The notes under the pieces were generated by a model that saw only the letters and a program-made list of their open reading frames with translations, made no database searches and was not told the origin of the DNA. Source: an uncultured Caryophanales bacterium (GTDB lineage Bacteria; Bacillota_I; Bacilli_A; RF39; UBA660). From it: a stretch of 45,737 bases of DNA. Location of the stretch: assembly GCA_946623125.1 (NCBI GenBank), contig CAMOQR010000009.1, forward strand, positions 1 to 45,737. The letters are read 5' to 3'. A program made the position numbers and the translations under genes. This document shows positions 34,106 to 42,347 of this stretch, in pieces. The first letter of the stretch is position 1, and every line of letters begins with the position of its first letter.

Positions 34106-37100
34106 TTAGTCAATAGATTTTTTTAAATTAGACTTTATTTTATCTAAGAGAGGAACCAAATAATAAATAGGATGTTTATCTAATTTAATAAGATCCAAAA
34201 CAATTATTAAATTACTTCCACGACTTATAAATCGAAACATAGTAGATATTTGAAAAGCATCCATAAAAATTTGTTCCGTATCAAATGTAGATACAGCATC
34301 TTTTCCAAAAACCAATTCAATAGAATTTTTATTTTGATGAACTTTTGACAAAGAAACCTCTTTTGCAAGTTTTTCAAACAATTCTTCATACATATAAATA
34401 ATAATATCCTCATCAAGTTTACCAAAACGATCCTCTAGTTCCGACTTTGTTAATTCAAATGATTCAAAACTATCTATAGAATTAATTTTCTTATGAATTT
34501 CAATTTTTAAATCATCTTCACTAACATAATGATCAGAAATATGAGTAGAAACCTCCAATAAAGGTTTTGAAGAATCTACTTCCTCATCTGATTCTACAAC
34601 TACATTATTACGTCGATTAATTTCATCATTTAGCATTTTTAAATATAAATCTATTCCAACTGTATCAATAAATCCGGCTTGTTCACTTCCTAAAATATCG
34701 CCAGCACCTCGAATAGATAAATCACGAGTGGCAATAGAAAAACCGCTTCCTAATTCCGTAAATTCTTTTATAACATTTAATCGTTTAACCGCATTTTCTG
34801 AAAGAGATTTAAAAGGTTGATACATTAAATAAGCATAAGCAAATTTATCACTTCTACCAACACGTCCTCGAATTTGATACAACTGACTTAAACCAAAGCG
34901 ATCGGCATCCATAATAATTAAAGTATTAACATTTGCAATATCAATTCCAGTTTCAATAATGGTAGTACAAATTAAAATATCATATTTTTTTTGAATAAAA
35001 TCGTAAATTGTACTTTCCAATTGATTCTTATTCATCTGACCATGTGCAATACAAATACGAGCATCAGGACTAATAGATTGAATCTTAGAAGAAAACTCCA
35101 TAATTGTTTGTACACGATTGTATAAAATATAAACTTGTCCATCACGTGATAATTCTCTATAAATAGCATCTCTTAATATTTGTTTATTTTCCTCAACAAC
35201 ATAAGTCTGAACTGGAAAACGATTTACAGGTGGAGTATTAATTAAAGAAAGACTCCTAATACCAACCAAAGACATTTGTAAAGTACGAGGAATAGGAGTT
35301 GCTGTCAAAGTTAATACATCAACATTAGTTTTATACTGTTTAATTTTCTCTTTATGAGCAACACCAAATCTTTGCTCTTCATCTATGATTAATAATCCCA
35401 AATCTTTTAATTTAATGTCATCACTTAATAAACGATGAGTACCTATAACCATATCAATCGTTCCATCTTTTAATCCAGAAATAATACGTTTTACGTCTTT
35501 TGGAGAAGTAAAACGATTCAACATAGCAATAGAAACCGGAAAATTTCGAAACCTTTCTAAAGCATTCTCATAATGCTGATTTGATAAAATAGTAGTAGGA
35601 CATAAAAATAAAACCTGTTTGGAATCCAGCATTGCCTTAAAAGCCGCAACAAATGCAACTTCAGTTTTACCAAAACCCACATCACCACATAACAATCTGT
35701 CCATAGGAACCGACTTTTCCATATCATCCTTAATTTGAGAAATTGCTCTCTTTTGATCTTGTGTTAAATCATAAGGAAAATCGTTTTCAAAATCCATTGA
35801 CATATCACAATCTTTTGAAAAAGCAAAGCCCTTTTTTGACTCTCTTTCTGCATATAATTTAAGTAATTGATCAGCCATATCATTAACACGAGCCTTAACC
35901 CTACTTTTCGTTTTCTGCCAATCATTTCCACCTAACTTATTAATTTTGGGAATTACACCTTCTCTACCAGAATATTTTGAAATTAAATCAATTTTTTCAA
36001 CAGGAATATATATTTTATCAGTACCTTGATATAATATTTCTAAATAATCTTTTGATATACCATTTAAATCAAGATTTTTCAGTCCATTATATACACCAAT
36101 TCCATGAACATTATGAACAACAAAATCACCCACATTTAATTTATTTAAATCATGAATAGCAGTAGAATACTTATATTTTGTATGATACTTCTTAGTAGAA
36201 ACAGGAGTATTAAAAAGCTCCCCAGCAGTTAACACAACAAAAGAGGAAAACTGAAACCCATTTTTTAAAGAACAATCTATAAGATTAACTGAATTCTCAT
36301 AAATATGAAAGAAATTGCTTTCGTAAACTTTCATATTTAAAAATTTATATAAACTTTTAAACTGATATTTAGGAACACATAATAAAACAGTTTTATGATT
36401 TTGTAAGGAAGAATTAATAAAATCATTAATAAGATGAGAATCCTCATGAAAATTTTGAATTGTTTTAACAGAAAAATTATGAATAGACGATTCATCTTTA
36501 TTGGTAGAAATATTTTCAAAAGAATGGTAATAAAGAGGAAAATCTACCACTAAATCTTCAAAAGAATTCATATAATTTAAGGAAAAATCAATATCTTTTT
36601 CCTTACGATAAGTATCAATATCTTCTAAAATATTTTTATAAGAAATCATCATTTGAGAATAATCTTTAAATAAAGTAATACAAGGATTCATATAATCCAT
36701 AATATTATAAACAGACTCATATAACTGTAAATATTTTTGTTTTCCAAAATGATCATCTAAAATAGAAAGATTATCAGTAATAAATTCAAAATACGGATAA
36801 ATTTGAATTGAAGAAAGAGAATCTATAGACATTTGGGTATCAGGATTAAAGAAACGAATTGATTCAATTTCATCATCAAAAAATTCAATACGAATTGGAT
36901 TATCATAATCAATTGGAAACACATCAATTACGAATCCCCGAACACCAAATTCACCTGTTTTATTAACCAAAGTATCCCTAGTATATCCAAGAGAAATTAA
37001 TTTTTGTGATAAACTTTGAGGATTAATAATGTCACCAACATTTAAAGTAATAATAGATGACAAATATTTTTCCTTTGAAGGTAAAAATCTTAAATAACCC

Positions 37101-37423
37101 ATTAAATTAGTAATAACAATTGATTTCTTATCAGAAACAATTTGATTTATAGTCTCCAATCTAGAAATCATTAAATCAGGAGAAATGGCCAAAGCCTCAC
37201 TTGTAAGAAAATCATCCATTGGAAATAAATAAACATCATCAAAACTCGATAAATTATTATAGATTTTATTTGCATCGTATAAACTATCCACAACAACTAA
37301 AATGCTTTTTTCAAAATGAGAACGAAGAGAATTTAAAAACAAACAAAAAAATTCATCGGTCAAATTAGATAGACCCATTCCTTTTTTTAAATCAAAGCGA
37401 ATTAATTGATCAAAAAAATTCAT
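34106..37423 (-). CDS. mfd: Transcription-repair coupling factor Mfd
   Basis: 1,105 aa. UvrB-like N-terminal module (residues about 1-300, with GFVIDVFPIDYDNPIRIEFF), RNA polymerase-interacting CarD/RID domain near residues 430-490 (VGDFVVHNVHGIGVYNGL), then the RecG-like translocase: Walker A CGDVGFGKTEVAF near 580, DEEQRFGV, TATPIPRT, and GRVGRS. C-terminal TRCF domain present. Removes stalled RNA polymerase and recruits UvrA. Start ATG at 37423 after AGGGGATG. Directly follows pth, as in Bacillus. Confidence 0.98.
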   Translation of the reverse strand: MNFFDQLIRFDLKKGMGLSNLTDEFFCLFLNSLRSHFEKSILVVVDSLYDANKIYNNLSSFDDVYLFPMDDFLTSEALAISPDLMISRLETINQIVSDKKSIVITNLMGYLRFLPSKEKYLSSIITLNVGDIINPQSLSQKLISLGYTRDTLVNKTGEFGVRGFVIDVFPIDYDNPIRIEFFDDEIESIRFFNPDTQMSIDSLSSIQIYPYFEFITDNLSILDDHFGKQKYLQLYESVYNIMDYMNPCITLFKDYSQMMISYKNILEDIDTYRKEKDIDFSLNYMNSFEDLVVDFPLYYHSFENISTNKDESSIHNFSVKTIQNFHEDSHLINDFINSSLQNHKTVLLCVPKYQFKSLYKFLNMKVYESNFFHIYENSVNLIDCSLKNGFQFSSFVVLTAGELFNTPVSTKKYHTKYKYSTAIHDLNKLNVGDFVVHNVHGIGVYNGLKNLDLNGISKDYLEILYQGTDKIYIPVEKIDLISKYSGREGVIPKINKLGGNDWQKTKSRVKARVNDMADQLLKLYAERESKKGFAFSKDCDMSMDFENDFPYDLTQDQKRAISQIKDDMEKSVPMDRLLCGDVGFGKTEVAFVAAFKAMLDSKQVLFLCPTTILSNQHYENALERFRNFPVSIAMLNRFTSPKDVKRIISGLKDGTIDMVIGTHRLLSDDIKLKDLGLLIIDEEQRFGVAHKEKIKQYKTNVDVLTLTATPIPRTLQMSLVGIRSLSLINTPPVNRFPVQTYVVEENKQILRDAIYRELSRDGQVYILYNRVQTIMEFSSKIQSISPDARICIAHGQMNKNQLESTIYDFIQKKYDILICTTIIETGIDIANVNTLIIMDADRFGLSQLYQIRGRVGRSDKFAYAYLMYQPFKSLSENAVKRLNVIKEFTELGSGFSIATRDLSIRGAGDILGSEQAGFIDTVGIDLYLKMLNDEINRRNNVVVESDEEVDSSKPLLEVSTHISDHYVSEDDLKIEIHKKINSIDSFESFELTKSELEDRFGKLDEDIIIYMYEELFEKLAKEVSLSKVHQNKNSIELVFGKDAVSTFDTEQIFMDAFQISTMFRFISRGSNLIIVLDLIKLDKHPIYYLVPLLDKIKSNLKKSID

Positions 37424-37434
37424 TTTATCATCCC

Positions 37435-38004
37435 CTATTTATTCTTACGATTATATTTATTCATCAAGTCACTAAATGAAAGAATAAAATAATCATCTAA
37501 TAAACCACAAAGATTATCAAATAAAGAAAAAATAACAGATTGTTCGTCTTTTGAAAAAACACCAAGAACATAATCTTTTGTATCTAGATTATTACTTTTT
37601 GAAATTCCAATTTTTAATCTTTTATAATTAGAAGAACCTAAATTAGTCTCAATACTTCTTAACCCATTGTGACCTCCACATGAACCTGAAGGTTTTAATT
37701 TATAATTACCAACTTTTAAATCCAAATCATCAGATATAATAAGAATATCATCAATGTCTATATGAAAATAATGAACAAAGCAAGAAACCGCATCACCTGA
37801 CAAATTCATATAAGTTTGAGGTTTTAAAAAAATAACCTTTTCATTTCCAATAAAAAATTCAAAATATAAACCATTCATTTTTTTAGACCATTTAACAGGA
37901 ATATTATTCTTATTTAAATAATAATCCAAAAACATAAAACCTATATTATGACGAGTCATATTATACTCTACACCAGGATTACCTAAACCAACTATTAATT
38001 TCAT
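37435..38004 (-). CDS. pth: Peptidyl-tRNA hydrolase
   Basis: 189 aa from ATG at 38004 with AGGAAGTGAT upstream; the open frame runs 33 codons further into rsmI but starts MKLIVGLGNPG here like the family. Conserved Asn in GNPGVEYNMTRHNIGF with the catalytic His near residue 20, FLKPQTYMNLSG, DDLDLKVGNYKLKPSGSCGGHNGL. Recycles peptidyl-tRNAs dropped from ribosomes. Confidence 0.96.
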   Translation of the reverse strand: MKLIVGLGNPGVEYNMTRHNIGFMFLDYYLNKNNIPVKWSKKMNGLYFEFFIGNEKVIFLKPQTYMNLSGDAVSCFVHYFHIDIDDILIISDDLDLKVGNYKLKPSGSCGGHNGLRSIETNLGSSNYKRLKIGISKSNNLDTKDYVLGVFSKDEQSVIFSLFDNLCGLLDDYFILSFSDLMNKYNRKNK

Positions 38005-38008
38005 AAAA

Positions 38009-38845
38009 TCACTTCCTATTATGATATTCTTGATAAATGACAGCCTTAGCAACACCACGTTCCTTTGCAACTTTCTTAATAGCGTCCATCTCCGACATAT
38101 CATCTAAATACATTTGAACATGTTCTACAACACCTAAAGAAGAATAATCAAACACTTCATGATTACCATCAACAACAATAACAAATTCTCCTTTTAAAGA
38201 ATCAACTAAAGGTAATAAATCTTCAAGATTTGAACGAATATATTCTTCATGTATTTTTGAAAGTTCACGACATAAACAAACTTTTCGATTACCAAAAATT
38301 TCTAACATATTTTCAAGAGTATTTGAAAGACGATGAACAGATTCATAAAAAACCATTGTATAAGGAATATTGACAAGACTCATTAATTCAGTCTTCTGCT
38401 TTGAAGATTTAGAATTTAAAAAACCATAATATAAAAAATGAGAAGGCTCTAATCCAGATGAAGTTAAAGATGGTACAAATGCAGTTGCTCCAGGCAAACT
38501 AATAACATTATAACCTGCATCAATAACTGCACGTGAAACTACAAATCCAGGATCACTTATAATAGGAGTTCCCTGATCAGTTACTAAACCCAAATTCAAA
38601 CCATCAGATAACTTTGACAATACATATTTTATCATTTTTTCTTCATTATATTCATGACAACTAACTAACTTTTTTTGAATATTAAAATGTTTTAATAATA
38701 CACCTGTATCTCGTGTATCCTCACATAAAACTTCATCAACATCACGCAGAATATTTAAAGCACGTAAAGTAATATCTTCCATATTACCGATAGGAGTTGG
38801 AATTAAATATAAAGAAGGAGAATTATCAAAACTTTTCTGAATCAT
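38009..38845 (-). CDS. rsmI: 16S rRNA 2'-O-ribose C1402 methyltransferase
   Basis: 278 aa. Tetrapyrrole-methylase fold: N-terminal LYLIPTPIGNMEDITLRAL, then DEVLCEDTRDTGVLLKH, GLVTDQGTPIISDPG and LPGATAFVPSL. Modifies C1402 in the decoding centre together with RsmH. Start ATG at 38845 overlaps the trmN6 end by 4 bp. Position corresponds to B. subtilis yabC. Confidence 0.95.
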   Translation of the reverse strand: MIQKSFDNSPSLYLIPTPIGNMEDITLRALNILRDVDEVLCEDTRDTGVLLKHFNIQKKLVSCHEYNEEKMIKYVLSKLSDGLNLGLVTDQGTPIISDPGFVVSRAVIDAGYNVISLPGATAFVPSLTSSGLEPSHFLYYGFLNSKSSKQKTELMSLVNIPYTMVFYESVHRLSNTLENMLEIFGNRKVCLCRELSKIHEEYIRSNLEDLLPLVDSLKGEFVIVVDGNHEVFDYSSLGVVEHVQMYLDDMSEMDAIKKVAKERGVAKAVIYQEYHNRK

Positions 38846-39576
38846 AAAATCACCTCGTTTTGTAGTCTTTTATATTCCTCTGTCATAGACCCATCTTCAT
38901 GATACATAATCAATGGTTTATCAATTTTTAAACCAACATTTCCACATTTCTGTCCTTCAATTAAAAAAAGAAAACACTCTTTATTCAAATTTTCATAAAC
39001 AAATTTAATTCTTTTCGGTTCTAAATTATATTTACGAAAAGAAGTAATAACATCCATCAACCGATCACAACGATGAACCATACAAAAATTTCCATTATCC
39101 TTAAGTATCCTTGAAGCAGATTTACAAACATCATCAAGAGTAATTAAGATCTCATGACGAGCAATCATCTTTTCATAAGAAATATTTTTCGTACTATTCT
39201 CATTATTTTTAAAATATGGAGGATTGCATAAAACTAAATCATAAGAATTAAGGTGAGAACTATCATTAGAAAAATCTTTGATATCCATACAAAAAAGATT
39301 AATACGATTATTTAAATTATTAATCGAAATAGATTGATTTGCAAGAAGACATAATTTATTTTGAATTTCAACAGCATCAATAGAACAATCACATCTCTTA
39401 GATAAAATTAAAGGAACTACACAATTTCCAGAACATAAATCAACAATATTACGATCTCTTAAACGAATATGCGAATAATTGGCTAAAATAATACTATCTA
39501 AAGAAAATGAAAAAAATTGAGAATCTTGAAAAATTTTTAAATCTGAATACCCTAAAACATCATCTATTCTTTTCAT
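38842..39576 (-). CDS. tRNA1(Val) N6-adenine methyltransferase TrmN6-like
   Basis: 244 aa from ATG at 39576, eight bases after AGGTGA; an upstream GTG at 39588 overlaps that site. Class I methyltransferase with NIVDLCSGNCVVPLIL as motif I and the N6-adenine signature LVLCNPPYFKN near residue 115. Equivalent of B. subtilis YabB by sequence style and position between ricT and rsmI. Overlaps ricT by 17 bp. Confidence 0.88.
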   Translation of the reverse strand: MKRIDDVLGYSDLKIFQDSQFFSFSLDSIILANYSHIRLRDRNIVDLCSGNCVVPLILSKRCDCSIDAVEIQNKLCLLANQSISINNLNNRINLFCMDIKDFSNDSSHLNSYDLVLCNPPYFKNNENSTKNISYEKMIARHEILITLDDVCKSASRILKDNGNFCMVHRCDRLMDVITSFRKYNLEPKRIKFVYENLNKECFLFLIEGQKCGNVGLKIDKPLIMYHEDGSMTEEYKRLQNEVIL

Positions 39577-40363
39577 CTCTTTTTTCACCTAATAATTTAA
39601 TAATTCCTTTCTCACCTAAATCAACAGAATATGTATTATTCAATACATCAATACTAACAACTTTTCCCATTCCTTCAGGAGTATCCATAATTAAACCAAC
39701 TTTAGGAAGAGATTTTTTTAATTCAGAATAAACATCGTTTTCATAACCCAAGCAACATAATAATCTACCACATATTCCATTAATTTTAGAAGGATTTAAG
39801 GCAAGCATTTGATTTTTAGCCATATTAATAGAAACACTATTAAAATCAGTTAAAAAAGAATTACAACATAAAAATAATCCACAAGGCCCCAAGCCACCTA
39901 TTCTTTTTGCCTTATCACGAACACCAATCTGTCTTAATTCAATTCTCATTTTAAACTTTTGAGCCATCTTTTTAACAAATTCTCGAAAATCAACACGTTC
40001 ATCAGAAATAAAAGATAAAAATAACTGACTAGAATCAAAGTTTAAATAAGAATCAACAAAATTCATATTCAAATTCAAATCGGAATTTATACGCTTTGCC
40101 TCTTCTAATGCCTTTTCAGAAATAGAATTATTTTTTTCAACAATAGACATATCCTTATCAGTTGCAATACGTATAATCTTTTTTAATGGCAAAACAAGAT
40201 TTTTTTTATCTTCTAAATATTTTTCTTTACAAACCTTACCACATAATAAACCATTATCATCTTCAAAAATAACATAATCCCCTTTTAAAACATTAATAGA
40301 ATTAGGAGACAAATAATAAATATTCTTATTATCCAAAACAGAAACAATTACAACATCTAACAT
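39560..40363 (-). CDS. ricT: PSP1-domain protein RicT (YaaT)
   Basis: 267 aa. PSP1 domain in the middle with FISDERVDFREFVKKMAQKF and the Cys-rich GGLGPCGLFLCCNSFL and GICGRLLCCLGYE around residues 165-215, which hold an iron-sulfur cluster in the B. subtilis RicA-F-T complex. That complex stimulates RNase Y and sporulation phosphorelay. No ricA or ricF here. Start ATG at 40363; adjoins holB by 3 bp. Confidence 0.93.
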   Translation of the reverse strand: MLDVVIVSVLDNKNIYYLSPNSINVLKGDYVIFEDDNGLLCGKVCKEKYLEDKKNLVLPLKKIIRIATDKDMSIVEKNNSISEKALEEAKRINSDLNLNMNFVDSYLNFDSSQLFLSFISDERVDFREFVKKMAQKFKMRIELRQIGVRDKAKRIGGLGPCGLFLCCNSFLTDFNSVSINMAKNQMLALNPSKINGICGRLLCCLGYENDVYSELKKSLPKVGLIMDTPEGMGKVVSIDVLNNTYSVDLGEKGIIKLLGEKRDEKNR

Positions 40364-40366
40364 AAA

Positions 40367-41209
40367 CTACACTCCAATCAAATTAGAAAAAAAAGAGTCC
40401 ATCCATAATTTAAAATTAACATTAAAATTTAATTTTGGAATTTCATTTTCTATAACAGAAAGAATAGAAATTATTTTTTGATAACTTATAGATTTCAATA
40501 AAACCAAAAAACCACTATCAATATTATTTCTATCTTCATCAGACAAATACAATAATAATAAAGATTCAATTTCAACAAGTTTAGATAAAAAATCAGATTT
40601 ATCTTTTAATAGTGTATCCTTTAATGAATTATATTGAAGAAAATATTGATTCGGACTTAAAATACAATCCAATAAATCCAATAGACTATCATCAAATACA
40701 TAATTTAAAGAATCATCTTTTAATGATAAAATCTGACATCTTGACAAAATTGTATCAAGTACATGATAACGATTATCAGTCAAAAGAATAGCAACAATAT
40801 CATCCTCTGGTTCTTCTAAAAACTTTAAAATTGTATTTGCAGCAGCCAAATTTAATTTTTCAGACTCTTTTATAATATATATTCTTTTATTATCATATAA
40901 AGATTTATTCAAAAACTCTTTTTGTAAATTAATAATACTCGACTTATTAATGACACTATTATCAGAGGAAATAATAGAAATATCAGGATATTGAAATGAA
41001 TCAATCAAATGAATAATTTTATCATCACATTTAAGAATTTCCTCATATGTTTTATTACATAAAATCATTTTAACAAACATCATAACATTTGTAAAATCAT
41101 TATCATAGTTATCAACTTCAATCAAATAAGCATGAGAAAGCCTATTATGTTTAATAATATTAGATGTCACAGAAAAAAAATTTTTTTGTAAAAAAGAATT
41201 ATCAGACAT
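40367..41209 (-). CDS. holB: DNA polymerase III delta' subunit
   Basis: 280 aa from ATG at 41209, after GAGGTG; 17 extra in-frame codons upstream belong to the preceding bofA-like region. AAA+ clamp loader subunit: SHAYLIEVDNYD near residue 24, IYIIKESEKLNLAAANTILK near residue 105 and LKFLEEPEDDIVAILLT. It lacks a good Walker A Lys, as expected of delta', which does not hydrolyse ATP. Same relative order recR...holB-yaaT as in Bacillus. Confidence 0.9.
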   Translation of the reverse strand: MSDNSFLQKNFFSVTSNIIKHNRLSHAYLIEVDNYDNDFTNVMMFVKMILCNKTYEEILKCDDKIIHLIDSFQYPDISIISSDNSVINKSSIINLQKEFLNKSLYDNKRIYIIKESEKLNLAAANTILKFLEEPEDDIVAILLTDNRYHVLDTILSRCQILSLKDDSLNYVFDDSLLDLLDCILSPNQYFLQYNSLKDTLLKDKSDFLSKLVEIESLLLLYLSDEDRNNIDSGFLVLLKSISYQKIISILSVIENEIPKLNFNVNFKLWMDSFFSNLIGV

Positions 41210-41216
41210 AAACACC

Positions 41217-41405
41217 TCATAAAAACAACAATTTAAAGAAGAATATTCCAAAAAAACCAATTAAATCAAAAAAAACTAATAAAAAAATAGTAAAAAAATT
41301 TAATGGTATAATAAAGAAAATATCTGAAAAAAAATAATTATAAAAGTAAAGTAAAAAAGAATAAACAATAAATTTTTTAAAAAAAATTTTAATTATATAT
41401 TTCAT
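41217..41405 (-). CDS. BofA-like short membrane protein
   Basis: 62 aa and very hydrophobic. Two membrane segments: residues 12-32, and 34-62 with IPLNFFTIFLLVFFDLIGFF, which follows the BofA pattern (hydrophobic, Pro-x-Asn, then Gly-rich LGIPG-type end) though the Gly-Pro is lost. bofA lies just after recR in B. subtilis and this gene occupies that place. Its TGA stop overlaps the GAGGTG of holB, hinting at coupling. No clear ribosome binding site of its own. In Bacillus BofA restrains sigma-K processing. Composition bias makes chance open frames possible. Confidence 0.45.
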   Translation of the reverse strand: MKYIIKIFFKKFIVYSFLLYFYNYFFSDIFFIIPLNFFTIFLLVFFDLIGFFGIFFFKLLFL

Positions 41406-41433
41406 ATAAAAAAATATGAAAAAAAATGATATT

Positions 41434-42030
41434 TTATTCTATTATTTTACGATCAGACAACGCTCTTTCTAAAGTCAAACTATCAACATATTCCATATCA
41501 GCACCAATAGGAACACCATTAGCAATTTTTGTAATCTTTAAAGGTAATCCATCAAGAATTTTTTTAATATATAAAGAAGTTGTTTCTCCCTCAATACTTG
41601 GCTTAAAAGCAAAAATAATTTCATCAAAATTCTCATTGTGAATTCTATCAAGTAATTTATCAATACCAATATCCTCAGGATTTATACCATCAAGCGGAGA
41701 AATTAACCCATTTAAAACATGATATTTTCCCTTAAACATACCTATTTTTTCAAATAAAAATACACTTTTAACATCTTCGACAACACACAAAATATTAGAA
41801 GAACGAAATTCATCAGAACAAATAGAACAAATATCGTTTTCAGTAAGAACATTACAAATAGAACAAGGATGAACTTTATTTCTTACATCATCCAAACTAT
41901 CTTTAAATAATTGAATCTGATCATCATCCAAATCAAAAATAGAAAAAGCAAATCTTTCAGCAGTTTTTTCACCAACACTTGGTAAAAATTTAAAAGATTC
42001 GATTAAATTTTTTAAACTATCAGGATACAT
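41434..42030 (-). CDS. recR: Recombination protein RecR
   Basis: 198 aa, standard length. N-terminal helix-hairpin-helix (FLPSVGEKTAERFAF), Cys4 zinc finger CSICNVLTENDICSIC at about residues 56-71, then the Toprim domain with ILCVVEDVKSV and the conserved ATFAFKPSIEGE equivalent IIFAFKPSIEGETTSLYI. Acts with RecF/RecO to load RecA. Three bp after ybaB. Confidence 0.97.
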   Translation of the reverse strand: MYPDSLKNLIESFKFLPSVGEKTAERFAFSIFDLDDDQIQLFKDSLDDVRNKVHPCSICNVLTENDICSICSDEFRSSNILCVVEDVKSVFLFEKIGMFKGKYHVLNGLISPLDGINPEDIGIDKLLDRIHNENFDEIIFAFKPSIEGETTSLYIKKILDGLPLKITKIANGVPIGADMEYVDSLTLERALSDRKIIE

Positions 42031-42032
42031 AA

Positions 42033-42329
42033 TTAAAATAGACCTGGAATATTACCAAATTTTCCCATTTTTGATTCAGTCATTTCATCTATTTTCTTGT
42101 TAGCATCATTAATAGCAACAACAATCATATCCTGTAAAGCCTCAATATCATCTTTATCTAATGTCTCATCAGAATTAATCTCAACCTTAACAGCCTCACG
42201 AGTACCTTTTAAAGTAACTTTAACAAACGAACTCTCTCCAACAAATTCCTTAGAATCAATCTCATTTTTAGTTTTTAACATATCCTTTTGTAAAGCCTGT
42301 GCTTGTTTTAACATAGCTTGCATATTCAT
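42033..42329 (-). CDS. YbaB/EbfC family nucleoid-associated protein
   Basis: 98 aa, the YaaK equivalent between dnaX and recR. Starts MNMQAMLKQAQALQKDM, followed by conserved VKVTLKGTREAVKVEI and C-terminal DEMTESKMGKFGNIPGLF. DNA-binding dimer of unclear function, frequently co-transcribed with dnaX-recR. AAGGAG precedes the ATG at 42329. Confidence 0.95.
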   Translation of the reverse strand: MNMQAMLKQAQALQKDMLKTKNEIDSKEFVGESSFVKVTLKGTREAVKVEINSDETLDKDDIEALQDMIVVAINDANKKIDEMTESKMGKFGNIPGLF

Positions 42330-42347
42330 AATAATAATCTCCTTTTC

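Noticed and set aside
38005-38103. N-terminal extension of pth
   Set aside because: The codons overlap rsmI in another frame, while MKLIVGLGNPG at 38004 is the family start.
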